Source of the DNA: AP-15 sp963702685
GTDB taxonomy: Bacteria > Pseudomonadota > Alphaproteobacteria > ATCC43930 > CGMCC-115725
Assembly: GCA_963702685.1 (NCBI GenBank)
Contig: CAVPDQ010000020.1
Coordinates: 186,001 to 250,000 of the forward strand
Direction of reading: 5' to 3'
DNA: 64,000 bases
Both the position numbers and the translations under genes were made by a program. Positions within the stretch are counted from its first letter, which is position 1. Each line of letters starts with the position of its first letter. Below, piece by piece: positions 27,687-35,434 of the stretch. The notes under the pieces were generated by a model. The model was not told the origin of the DNA. It saw only the letters and a program-made list of their open reading frames with translations, and searched no databases.

Positions 27687-28928
27687 ATGGCCGGGCAGAG
27701 GATCGAGATCGCCGCCGCCGACGGCCGCCACTTTTCGGGCTGGTTGGCCTTGCCCGAAGCCGGCAACGGGCCGGGGCTGGTGCTGCTGCACACCGCCTTC
27801 GGTCTCGACCGGCACATGCACGACATGGCCGAGCTTTATGCCGAGGAAGGCTATGTGACGCTGTGCCCCGACCTTTATTGGCGGATCGAGCCGGGGCTCG
27901 ACCTCGCCCAGGACGAGGCCGGCCGGCAAAAGATGCTCGCGCTCTACGAGAATTTCGACCGCGCCGCCGCCCTCCCCGACATTGCTCAAACCGTGTCCGC
28001 GTTGCGCGCCCGCCCCGAATGCATCGGCAAGATCGGCGTTGTCGGGTTCTGCCTCGGCGGCGGTCTCGCCTGGCAGGCCGCGGCGCAATCCGGGGTCGAT
28101 TGCGCGGTCGCCTATTACGGCGTCGGCATCGACGCGGCACTCGGTCTCGCCCCCCGGATCGCCGGCCCGATGGTGCTGCACTTCGCCGAAAACGACGATT
28201 ACGTCGCGGCCGCGTCGGTCGTGCGGGTCAAGGAGGCGCTCGCCGACCGCCCCGACATCCGGATCTGCACCTATCCCGGTGCCCGCCACGGCTTCAACCG
28301 GCCGGATGGCAGCGATTGGGACAAGCCTTCGGCGAGCCTCGCCCATTCCCGCTCGATCGCGCTCCTGCGTCGGGTGCTCGGCCCCGCTTACGACCTCGAA
28401 AAGCTGTGGGAGGCGCACACCACCTACGAGTTCGGCACCCGCGATGTGGCCGCGACGATGCGCACGATGGTGGCCGACCCCTATGTCAACCATGTGCCGG
28501 TCATGACCGGCGGGGTCGGCGCCCGCGACCTCGCGCGGTTTTATGCCAACCACTTCATCCCGAAATTGCCAAAGGACACGCACCTCGTCCCGGTCTCGCG
28601 CACGGTCGGCGCCGATTGCGTCGTCGACGAGATGCTGTTCTGCTTTACCCACGACACCGAGATCGATTTCATGCTGCCCGGCGTGGCGCCGACCGGCCGC
28701 TATGTCGAGGTGCCGACGATCGCGATCGTCAAGTTCCGCGGCGGCAAATTGTGCCATGAGCACATCTATTGGGACCAGGCGAGCGTCCTCGTTCAGATCG
28801 GCCTGCTCGACCCGAAGGGGCTGCCGGTCGCCGGCATCGAGACAGCGCAAAAGCTCGCCGACGAAACCCGTCCGTCGAACGCCTTGATGCGGCGCTGGGC
28901 CGAAAGCGCGCCAAAGACTTCGGGGTAG
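27687..28928 (+). CDS. Dienelactone hydrolase fused to a SnoaL-like domain
   Basis: Intact 413-residue two-domain protein. Residues 1-232 form a dienelactone hydrolase: GPGLVLLHTAFGLDRHMHDM, nucleophile Cys122 in IGVVGFCLGGGLAWQ, Asp170/171 in HFAENDDYVAAAS, and His201 in YPGARHGFNRP. The glutamate that normally activates the cysteine (QEWWG) is replaced by HTAFG. Residues 234-400 are a SnoaL/NTF2-like domain (DLEKLWEAHTTYEFGTRDVA, DEMLFCFTHDTEIDFMLPGV, YVEVPTIAIVKFRGGKLCHE). The fusion suggests sequential processing of a lactone or ester, but the substrate is unknown. Start ATG 27687 has AGGGGAGGACGCG upstream. Confidence 0.86.
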   Translation: MAGQRIEIAAADGRHFSGWLALPEAGNGPGLVLLHTAFGLDRHMHDMAELYAEEGYVTLCPDLYWRIEPGLDLAQDEAGRQKMLALYENFDRAAALPDIAQTVSALRARPECIGKIGVVGFCLGGGLAWQAAAQSGVDCAVAYYGVGIDAALGLAPRIAGPMVLHFAENDDYVAAASVVRVKEALADRPDIRICTYPGARHGFNRPDGSDWDKPSASLAHSRSIALLRRVLGPAYDLEKLWEAHTTYEFGTRDVAATMRTMVADPYVNHVPVMTGGVGARDLARFYANHFIPKLPKDTHLVPVSRTVGADCVVDEMLFCFTHDTEIDFMLPGVAPTGRYVEVPTIAIVKFRGGKLCHEHIYWDQASVLVQIGLLDPKGLPVAGIETAQKLADETRPSNALMRRWAESAPKTSG

Positions 28929-28949
28929 AGCGGTTTTCGATCAAATTGC

Positions 28950-29078
28950 ACCGCGCTCACCCCCACCCTGACCCGCCCCCATCAAGGGGGAGGGCCTTTA
29001 TCAGCATGCCTCTTTGTGCTCCCGCCCCCTCGATGGGGGCGGGTCGGGGTGGGGGTGACGCCTGCCGAGTGCATCGAT
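28950..29078. repeat. Palindromic intergenic element between convergent genes
   Basis: CACCCCCACCCTGACCCGCC with CCCATCAAGGGGGAGGGC pairs with GCCCCCTCGATGGGGGCGGG and CGGGGTGGGGGTGACG. The long hairpin lies between the 3' ends of a rightward hydrolase fusion and a leftward racemase-like gene, so it could terminate both transcripts, but no U-tract is obvious. Confidence 0.55.
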
Positions 29079-29094
29079 CCGGTCGGAAACCGCA

Positions 29095-29823
29095 CTAAGC
29101 CAAGGTCAGCAGGCGGCCGTAGCCGGGGACCGGCTCGCGCACGCCGGCGAGGCGCAGCGCGTGCCACATCATCGCCGAAGCGCTCGAAATGACGGGCTTC
29201 TCGAGATCGTGCTCGAGCGCTTCGAGCACCGGCAGGGTCGGCATCCCGGTGCCGGTCAGAAACACCGCCTCGGCCGCGGCGCAATCGACCATGCGCGCCA
29301 GCCGGTAGGCGCGCTCGGCGGTCTCGTCATAGATGTTGGTCACACCCTTCAGATTGTCCCAGCCCACGATTTCAAAGCCGTGCGCTTCGAGATGCGCCTT
29401 CCCTTGCGCCGTCGTCTCGGCCGAATAGGGTGCGCCGAGCGCGAGGCGGCGCACGCCGAGGCGTTCGAGCGCGGCCAGCACGCAGGCGAATGCGGTGACG
29501 ACGCGGGTGCCGGCCATTTGCGACAATCGGGCGACCAGCGCGGCCTCACGCTCGCGGCCGAGATGATAGCTGGTCGCGGTGTGCGCGATGACGATCGCAT
29601 CGGGCTCGACCATCGCCAAAAGCTCGACGCTGGCATCGAGATGGTCGATCATCGTCTGGTTGCGTTCGGCCTGGCCGTCGAGTGCGCCGGGCGTGCCGCG
29701 CGCGACCATCCGGTGGAAATGCAGCGACACGCCTTCGGGCGCCAACGCCGTCATCTCGGGCTCGACGGTCGGGTTGCCCGGCGGCACCAGAAAGCCGAGC
29801 CGCGCGCGCCAGCCGTTCGTCAT
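29095..29823 (-). CDS. Asp/Glu racemase superfamily (maleate isomerase-like) protein lacking the usual cysteines
   Basis: Intact 242-residue protein from ATG 29823 (MTNGWRARLGFLVPPGNPTV with EPEM following). RLGFLVPPGNPTVEPEM is the phosphate-like substrate loop of the maleate cis-trans isomerase/arylmalonate decarboxylase group. The second landmark, IVIAHTATSYHLG, and third, VFLTGTGMPTLPVLEALE, stand where CTSGS and SCTNLRT normally supply the two catalytic cysteines; neither has a cysteine here. RVVTAFACVLAALERLGVRR is the inter-domain helix. It may be a non-racemising lyase or decarboxylase, or a binding protein. An upstream GTG frame to 29919 runs into repeat copy B and is not real coding. 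Confidence 0.78.
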   Translation of the reverse strand: MTNGWRARLGFLVPPGNPTVEPEMTALAPEGVSLHFHRMVARGTPGALDGQAERNQTMIDHLDASVELLAMVEPDAIVIAHTATSYHLGREREAALVARLSQMAGTRVVTAFACVLAALERLGVRRLALGAPYSAETTAQGKAHLEAHGFEIVGWDNLKGVTNIYDETAERAYRLARMVDCAAAEAVFLTGTGMPTLPVLEALEHDLEKPVISSASAMMWHALRLAGVREPVPGYGRLLTLA

Positions 29824-29862
29824 TGCGCCCTCCCGCCCTGCCAAGGGCCGACCCGCTAGTGG

Positions 29863-30074
29863 TCCTTCGAGACAGTCGCTCCGCGACTTCCTCAGGATGA
29901 GGTGTGTTCTTAATGCCATCAGCAGCTTGCCTCATGCTGAGGAGCGCCCCTTCGAGACGCCGCCTGCGGCGGCTCCTCAGGACAGGCGGGCGCGTCTCGA
30001 AGCACGCACGGTGCCGATGCAGCGCCCTATTTCCGATCCCCGCCAATTCTTTCACACGCTCTTTCGCGGGAGTG
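29863..30074. repeat. MITE/REP-like composite palindrome, copy B
   Basis: Inverted relative to copy A at 18200-18362 and nearly identical over both ends: CCTTCGAGACAGTCGC, AGGTGTGTTCTTAATGCCAT and TGCATCGGCACCGTGCGTGC (as complement) all recur. Copy B carries an extra internal hairpin module of about 36 bp (CTTCGAGACGCCGCCTGCGG...CTCAGGACAGG), absent from copy A. Right end CTTTCACACGCTCTTTCGCG equals the right side of copy A. It fills the 308-bp gap before the nitroreductase gene. Confidence 0.7.
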
Positions 30075-30131
30075 ACGAAGGGATGGCCGATGGGCATCAT
30101 CTGTTCGGTTCACACCGATCGAGCCGCAGGT

Positions 30132-30830
30132 TTAGCAGATCGGCGCGGGCCATGCCGCACCCCAATGGTCGGCATGGGCGATTTCGGCGAGCGGGCGGCG
30201 GGTCAAGGGCCCGTAGGGGTCGAGCGGCCAGCCGATCGGCATCAAGGCGAAGGTCGCGACATCCTCGGGGATGCCGAGCAGCGCCTTGACCTCCGATTCG
30301 CAGCGGATGTGGTTGGTGGTGATCGTGGTGCCGAGGCCGAGCGCGCGGCAGGCGAGGATGATGTTCTGCACCGCCGGGTAGATGCTGGCGCCACGGATGC
30401 GCTCGGCATAGAGGACCTCGTCCTCCCAGCGCGCCGCGATATCGGGCGGCAGCGATTCGCGCGGCGGCACGACCGGGCGCTGCTGGCACGGCACGAGCAG
30501 CACCGGCGCCTCGCCCAGATGCTCCCACAGCCAGCCGCCGGCGCCGAGCATGCGCGCGAATTGCTGCTCGGACAGATGCGGCGGGCGGCCGCGCGCGGCA
30601 TAGACCGCGCGGGCGATATCGGAGGCTTTGCGATAGATCAGGCCGAGCCGGCGCCGCTCTTCGGGACCGCGCACGACGACAAAGGCCCAGTTCTGTGCAT
30701 TGCCGGCCGAAGGTGCCTGAATCGCCGCGTCGAGCACCTTGCCGATCAGCTCCTCCGGCACCGGGTCCGGCTTTAGCCGGCGCAGCGAGCGTGCGGTATG
30801 GATCGCTTCGAAGACGCCGATCTCGGCCAT
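30132..30830 (-). CDS. Nitroreductase family protein
   Basis: Intact 232-residue protein from ATG 30830. FMN-contact motifs typical of the family are IHTARSLRRLKPDPVPEELI, LDAAIQAPSAGNAQNWAFVV (the APSAGNxQxWxFVVV signature) and AVQNIILACRALGLGTTITT (family helix). The C-terminus FALMPIGWPLDPYGPLTRRP matches the usual GyPxxxxxxPxRxPL ending. It should be an FMN-dependent NAD(P)H oxidoreductase acting as a dimer on nitro compounds, quinones or an unsaturated substrate. The long upstream frame to 31133 is antisense to the SH3 gene and not coding. It is divergent from the SH3-domain gene. Confidence 0.88.
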   Translation of the reverse strand: MAEIGVFEAIHTARSLRRLKPDPVPEELIGKVLDAAIQAPSAGNAQNWAFVVVRGPEERRRLGLIYRKASDIARAVYAARGRPPHLSEQQFARMLGAGGWLWEHLGEAPVLLVPCQQRPVVPPRESLPPDIAARWEDEVLYAERIRGASIYPAVQNIILACRALGLGTTITTNHIRCESEVKALLGIPEDVATFALMPIGWPLDPYGPLTRRPLAEIAHADHWGAAWPAPIC

Positions 30831-30984
30831 AACCCGCTCCCTGCGCCGTGCTGCCGGCCGAAATTGCGCCGATCGGCCGCCGGCGACAACCGCGGCGGCG
30901 GCAGGGCCATCGCGACAGTTGAGACCGGCTGCGGAAATCCTCATCATCGCTGCGTCGATCGGAATTGGTGCGGAGCCCGTCCTG

Positions 30985-31497
30985 ATGCCCGAGCCGCAAG
31001 CCTTTCGCCGCCGTTGCCAGCGCTTTCTTCTGGCGGTCGCGCTCGCTGCGCTGCCGCTCGCGGCGGCGGCGCAGAACCCGGCCGCCCCCGACAAATTGCC
31101 GCGCTTTGTCAGCCTGCGCTCGGATTTGGTCAATCTGCGGGTCGGGCCGGGCGAAACCTATCCGATCGAATGGGTGCTGACGAAGAAGGACATGCCGGTC
31201 GAGATCGTCAAGGAGTTCCAGAGCTGGCGGATGGTCCGCGATTGGCAGGACACCAAGGGCTGGGTGCTCGATCGGATGGTGTCGGGCAAACGCTATGTCG
31301 TCGTCGCCGGCGGCGTGCGCATGCTCCATCGTCGGCCCGATCCGGATTCGGCCGCGGTGGCGCGCGCCGAGCCCGGTGTCGTCGCCCGCCTCGCCGAATG
31401 CCAGGGCGCGTGGTGCCGCATCGAGGCCGGCGGCTATTCCGGCTGGGTGCGGCGCGGCGATGTGTGGGGCGTGCTCCCCGACGAAACCGTGCCGTAG
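30985..31497 (+). CDS. Secreted bacterial SH3-domain protein
   Basis: A 170-residue protein from ATG 30985. Residues 1-32 (RRRCQRFLLAVALAALPLAA preceding AAAQ) are a basic-hydrophobic signal peptide. Two SH3-like repeats follow: FVSLRSDLVNLRVGPGETYP with WRMVRDWQDTKGWVLDRMVS, and KRYVVVAGGVRMLHRRPDPD with WCRIEAGGYSGWVRRGDVWG. The VNLRVGPGxxYP and GWV elements are diagnostic of PF06347 (SH3_4), a periplasmic module thought to bind peptidoglycan or partner proteins. The divergent nitroreductase starts about 155 bp away; the gene to the right is rppH on the other strand. Confidence 0.82.
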   Translation: MPEPQAFRRRCQRFLLAVALAALPLAAAAQNPAAPDKLPRFVSLRSDLVNLRVGPGETYPIEWVLTKKDMPVEIVKEFQSWRMVRDWQDTKGWVLDRMVSGKRYVVVAGGVRMLHRRPDPDSAAVARAEPGVVARLAECQGAWCRIEAGGYSGWVRRGDVWGVLPDETVP

Positions 31498-31579
31498 CGG
31501 TGCAAATCCGACATTCGCTCCGATGCCTTGTGGGCGCCGCGGGTCGGGCCGACGCCGCCGAGGAGGCGAGCCGGATGGG

Positions 31580-32092
31580 CTAGCCGGGCATTGCACCAAA
31601 GAGATGGCGAAATTCGGTCAGAAGATCGAGATAGACTTGCCGTTTGAACGATACGACGAGCTCGGGCAGGGTCTGGACCGGGACCCATTTCCAGGCGTTG
31701 AATTCGGCGTTGTGCGCGTCGAGGTCGATATCGGCGTCGCTGCCGGTAAAGCGCATCAAAAACCATTTCTGCCGCTGGCCGCGCCAGCCCCGATGCGACT
31801 GGCCCCAATGTGACTGGCGCCGGGCGACCTCCGGCGGGAGATCGTAAGAGAGCCAGCGCGCGCTCTCGGCAATAATCTCGGCGCCGGCGATGCCGGTCTC
31901 CTCGGCGAGCTCGCGAAACGCCGCCCTGCGCGGGTCCTCGCCCCGATCGATCCCGCCTTGCGGCATCTGCCATGCCGCATGCGGCAGGTCGTTGCGGCGG
32001 GCGACAAAAGCCTCGCCGCGCGCGTTGAGCAGCATGATGCCGACACAGGCGCGGTACTCCGCCACGCCCCGCCGGGCCGCGTCTTGCGTCAT
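31580..32092 (-). CDS. rppH: RNA pyrophosphohydrolase (Nudix)
   Basis: Intact 170-residue protein. YRACVGIMLLNARGEAFVAR and AWQMPQGGIDRGEDPRRAAF followed by RELAEETGI give the full Nudix box (G-x5-E-x7-REL-x-EE-x-G-I). The RppH-specific YDLPPEVARRQSHWG-like and WRGQRQKWFLMRFTGSDADI blocks are present, as is WKWVPVQTLPELVVSFKRQV near the C-terminus. The enzyme removes pyrophosphate from the 5' end of triphosphorylated RNA and so starts mRNA decay. Length is normal for alphaproteobacteria (155-175). It precedes a DUF6197-like gene on the same strand in the order 32612 to 31580, about 65 bp apart. Confidence 0.92.
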   Translation of the reverse strand: MTQDAARRGVAEYRACVGIMLLNARGEAFVARRNDLPHAAWQMPQGGIDRGEDPRRAAFRELAEETGIAGAEIIAESARWLSYDLPPEVARRQSHWGQSHRGWRGQRQKWFLMRFTGSDADIDLDAHNAEFNAWKWVPVQTLPELVVSFKRQVYLDLLTEFRHLFGAMPG

Positions 32093-32156
32093 CCAATCGC
32101 CCGATCATTGGCCGGCGCGGCGAGCGACATTGCCGCGCCGGGATCGATGGTTGCGC

Positions 32157-32612
32157 TCAGCCGCCGGCGGCTGCAATGGCCTCGTCGAAAGCCCGCAGCA
32201 CGGCGGCGTGCGAGGAGCGGTCGTTCATCGCCTCGACATTGGTAAAGCCGCGCGCCCGCGCGATGCGGATCAAGAGGGCGTGGGCCGACCAGGCGAGGCC
32301 CGGATCTTCGAGCCGGCTCGCTGCCGCGCGCAAGGCGCCGACCGCGCACCGCCGGCCGCGAAACGACCGGTAGATGCGCTGGGTCCAATCGTCGGGATCG
32401 GCGATCATCGCCCTGGCATCGCGGAGCAGCTGAGCCACGGCAGCGCCGCGCTCGTCGGCCGGCAGATACCAGGATTCGGGCGCGAGCCTGCCCCGCGCCC
32501 GCGGCCGCAGCCGCGCTTGGAACCACAAGCGGCAGCCATGCCGGCTCCACAGCGGGAAGACCCCGGTGTCGACCACTGCCGGCGCTTGGAAACCGATACC
32601 ATCGAACGGCAT
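32157..32612 (-). CDS. DUF6197-like conserved protein
   Basis: A 151-residue intact protein. The C-terminal 85 residues, RDARAMIADPDDWTQRIYRS then RRCAVGALRAAASRLEDPGL, and EAMNDRSSHAAVLRAFDEAI, match the pattern of DUF6197 (ARxLIxDPxxWTQxxY...CAVGAL...ND...HAxVLxxFDxAI). The first 65 residues (PLWSRHGCRLWFQARLRPRA) are specific to this protein. Function unknown; cytosolic. The stop lies about 65 bp from the rppH start, same strand, and the upstream gene (YkoP-like) ends 10 bp away, so these three are probably one transcription unit. Confidence 0.6.
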   Translation of the reverse strand: MPFDGIGFQAPAVVDTGVFPLWSRHGCRLWFQARLRPRARGRLAPESWYLPADERGAAVAQLLRDARAMIADPDDWTQRIYRSFRGRRCAVGALRAAASRLEDPGLAWSAHALLIRIARARGFTNVEAMNDRSSHAAVLRAFDEAIAAAGG

Positions 32613-32621
32613 TGCTCTCTC

Positions 32622-33467
32622 CTATCTCTCCACTGCCAGAACGTCATCTGCGAGATCGAGCCCGGCCGGCGCGGACGGGCCGCGCGACTTGGCTGAAGCT
32701 TCGCGGATCTTTTCCGGCCTGCGCGCGATGCGCGGCGATCGTCTCCGATCGTTGCATTGCGCCGGCGCGGGAGCAAACCGGGCGATCAAGGCAGCGCGCG
32801 ACACCCACAGCTCGCAGCGGGACCGGAGCACGCCTTTGCCGCGCAGCCCGGATGGGTTGAATGTCCGCGCCAACGCCCAGGACAACAGGTTATCGCCGAG
32901 ATCGTGGATCGCCCGCGAACCCGACCCGCCGCCGTCGGGCTCAACCGCATCGAGCCCATAGGAGCGCACGATGCGCAGCAGCTGCGGGACCCGCTCTTTG
33001 GGGACGAGCGTGGCGCAGGCGCGAACCGCGACCACGCGGGCGAGCGACGGCTCGTGCCGCAAATAGCCGGCAAGCTCGCGCATCGAGGCCCCGATATGGC
33101 GGTGCAAGGCGCTGCTGCGGCCGAGGCCGCTCGCCTCTCTCGGCATCTGCGCCGACAGGTGCTCGTTCCACAGATGCAGCTCGACAATCTCGTCGCCCGC
33201 GTGCACCCGGCTGCCGTCGGCGAGGCGAAGGTCGCGCTCGGCGCAACCGGCCGAAATCCGCAGCATGCATTCGGGGCGGTCGCTGAATTCGTGAATGCCG
33301 TAAAAGCGCCGCAGCCCGGCATCGACCCGGCGGACCAGACGGTCGAACAACGCTTGCGACGCATGGCCGCCCGGCGCGGCAAGATCGCGAGCTCCAGGCG
33401 CGTCTGATGTGACCGGCATCGGCATGCCGATCGCACGCAACCACTCGGTTACGCTGGTTTCGGCCAC
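32622..33467 (-). CDS. YkoP-like conserved protein
   Basis: Intact protein of 281 residues using the GTG at 33467, which has an excellent ribosome-binding site (GAGGAGGGGTC). Conserved core: LRRFYGIHEFSDRPECMLRI, AERDLRLADGSRVHAGDEIV and ELHLWNEHLSAQMPREASGL, the 'W/YGIxEFTDDPxCxLRI ... GDxVxELHLWNEH' pattern that I associate with YkoP-like domains of unknown function in Bacillus and proteobacteria. The C-terminal 45 residues are basic and low complexity. Not secreted. It sits 10 bp upstream of the DUF6197-like gene, suggesting co-expression. Confidence 0.55.
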   Translation of the reverse strand: MAETSVTEWLRAIGMPMPVTSDAPGARDLAAPGGHASQALFDRLVRRVDAGLRRFYGIHEFSDRPECMLRISAGCAERDLRLADGSRVHAGDEIVELHLWNEHLSAQMPREASGLGRSSALHRHIGASMRELAGYLRHEPSLARVVAVRACATLVPKERVPQLLRIVRSYGLDAVEPDGGGSGSRAIHDLGDNLLSWALARTFNPSGLRGKGVLRSRCELWVSRAALIARFAPAPAQCNDRRRSPRIARRPEKIREASAKSRGPSAPAGLDLADDVLAVER

Positions 33468-33934
33468 GACCCCTCCTCGGCGCAACCGTCGCCCGGCAAC
33501 CCACTCGACCCCGATCGCGCTGTGGCTCCCCCTCGCGGCGGCCCGATTGCGGCGTGCCTTCCGCGTGCTGTGCCAGGGTAGGAGCGGCCAAGCAAATCGG
33601 CGATCGTCAGAGGGCTCCCTAACCGCATCAAAGTGTTGCCACCGGATGGCCGGGTGTCAACCTCGTTGCAGATCGAATTCGCGACCGCGCGCCCGCCATG
33701 CCTTTGGCCGCATGCGGCAGGCGGAAGGTCATGCGAGGCTGAGGGGCCGCCGGCGCGGCAAGCTGGCAGCATCCAGACACCGAGCTATCCGCGTGATTAA
33801 CGCCGATCGCCCGACAAGGTTGCCGCGCTCCCTGCCGCCGATGCGGTTGTCGCGGCGTCAGAAATTACGACTTGCTTGGTCGCCGGCGGCGGAATTTCCG
33901 GGATGCCGCAAGTATCGGACCGCAGCAGCCGGGG
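33468..33934. other. Non-coding gap between the YkoP-like gene and enolase
   Basis: I see no conserved protein in any frame across this 467-bp gap. The open frames here (for example 33409-34050 on the plus strand) are arginine-rich shadows. It should hold the promoter of the leftward YkoP-like/DUF6197/rppH group and the 3' end of eno; no clear hairpin terminator was found. Confidence 0.4.
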
Positions 33935-35215
33935 TCATCCTTCGGCAAAGGGATTGGCAAAAATCGCCGCGTCGCCGAGCTCTGCCTCGATTTCAAGAAG
34001 ACGGTTGTACTTGGCGATCCGCTCGCTGCGGCAGAGCGAGCCGCATTTGATTTGGCCGCCGCCCATCGCCACCGCAAAATCGGCGATAAACGGGTCTTCG
34101 GTTTCGCCCGAGCGGTGCGAGACGACAAAACGCCAGCCGGCCTCCCGGCACAGCTCGATGGCGGCGATGGTTTCGCTGACCGTGCCGATCTGGTTGAGCT
34201 TGATCAGCACCGCATTGGTCGCCTTTTCGGCAATGCCGCGGCGGATGAAAATGGGGTTTGTCACATAGAGGTCGTCGCCGACGAGCTGGATGCGATCGCC
34301 CAAACGGGCGGTCAGCGCGCTGAACCCGGCCCAATCGGCTTCGGCCAGCCCGTCCTCGACCGACACGATCGGAAACTTGCCGAGCCAGTCGCCGTAAAGC
34401 TCGGCCATCTCGGCGCTGGTTTTGCGCCCCTGCCCCGATTTTTCGAGGTCGTAAAGACCGTTCGCATAGAATTCGCTCGCCGCCGGATCGAGCGCGATCG
34501 CGATGTCCTTGCCGGGGACGAACCCGGCCGCGGCGATCCCTTCGACGAGCAGCGCGCAGGCTTCCTCGTTGTTGGCGAGGTCGGGCGCGAAACCGCCTTC
34601 GTCGCCGACCGCCGTCGAGTGGCCGCGGTCGTGCAGCAGCGCTTTCAGCGCCTGGAATGTTTCGGCGCCATAGCGCAACGCCTCCGAAAAGCTCGAAGCG
34701 CCGACCGGCACGACCATAAATTCCTGAAAATCGACATTGTTGTCGGCGTGCCGGCCGCCATTGACGATGTTCATCATCGGCATCGGCAGGCGGCGGGCGC
34801 CGGGGCCGCCGAGATAGGCATAGAGCGGCAGGCCGAGATCGGCGGCGGCGGCGCGCGCCACCGCCATCGAAGCGCCGAGGATCGCGTTGGCGCCGAGCTT
34901 TGCCTTGTTCGCGGTGCCGTCGAGCGCCAACAGCTGCCGGTCGATCGCGCCCTGATGCGTCGGATCGAGCCCGATCAGCGCCGGGGCGATCACCTCGTTG
35001 ACGGCGGCCACCGCCTGCCGCACGCCCTTGCCGCCATAGCGCGCCTGGTCGCCGTCGCGCCGCTCGACCGCCTCGTGCTGCCCGGTCGAAGCCCCCGAGG
35101 GCACCGAGGCGCTCGCCGCGACCCCCGAAGCGAGCGCGACCCGCACCCGCACCGTCGGGTTGCCGCGCGAGTCGAGGATCTCGAGCGCGCGCACCGAGGC
35201 GATTTTCCGGTCCAT
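33935..35215 (-). CDS. eno: Enolase (phosphopyruvate hydratase)
   Basis: Intact 426-residue protein, normal for the family. It contains VRALEILDSRGNPTVRVRVA, SVPSGASTGQHEAVERRDGD (mobile loop with the substrate Ser), MPMMNIVNGGRHADNNVDFQ, the acid Glu in AVGDEGGFAPDLANNEEACA, metal ligands in IALDPAASEFY, VSVEDGLAEADWAG and LVGDDLYVTNP, the base Lys in VLIKLNQIGTVSET and the substrate His/Arg in VVSHRSGETEDPFIADFAVA. It interconverts 2-phosphoglycerate and phosphoenolpyruvate in glycolysis and may join the RNA degradosome. The C-terminus (FANPFAEG) is of the alphaproteobacterial form. No CTP synthase or glycolysis gene adjoins it. Confidence 0.97.
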   Translation of the reverse strand: MDRKIASVRALEILDSRGNPTVRVRVALASGVAASASVPSGASTGQHEAVERRDGDQARYGGKGVRQAVAAVNEVIAPALIGLDPTHQGAIDRQLLALDGTANKAKLGANAILGASMAVARAAAADLGLPLYAYLGGPGARRLPMPMMNIVNGGRHADNNVDFQEFMVVPVGASSFSEALRYGAETFQALKALLHDRGHSTAVGDEGGFAPDLANNEEACALLVEGIAAAGFVPGKDIAIALDPAASEFYANGLYDLEKSGQGRKTSAEMAELYGDWLGKFPIVSVEDGLAEADWAGFSALTARLGDRIQLVGDDLYVTNPIFIRRGIAEKATNAVLIKLNQIGTVSETIAAIELCREAGWRFVVSHRSGETEDPFIADFAVAMGGGQIKCGSLCRSERIAKYNRLLEIEAELGDAAIFANPFAEG

Positions 35216-35251
35216 AGGCTAACGTCCCGACCTCGTGCCCGGTGAAGAAAG

Positions 35252-35402
35252 TGTCGTCATTCCGGGATGCACCGCGGAGCCAACCCCTGGCTTGAACAGG
35301 GGGCAGGCCCGGAACCTATGAACACCACCCTCGCCAGCATTACCGCAACCCGGTGTGCCTGGGTTCCGGGCTCGCGGGCGATACCCGCGCCCCGGAATGA
35401 CA
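35252..35402. repeat. Palindromic intergenic element (GTCATTCCGGG...CCCCGGAATGAC)
   Basis: GTCATTCCGGG at 35252 pairs with CCCCGGAATGAC ending near 35402, and AGGCCCGGAACCTATGA with CCTGGGTTCCGGGCTCGCGG inside. It is a long dyad upstream of eno (leftward) and downstream of the SMP-30 gene. This is a common dispersed alphaproteobacterial hairpin. Any promoter of eno would have to lie between it and 35215. Confidence 0.6.
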
Positions 35403-35434
35403 AAGCTTCGCATTTCTTCACTCGCGCCGCGACG

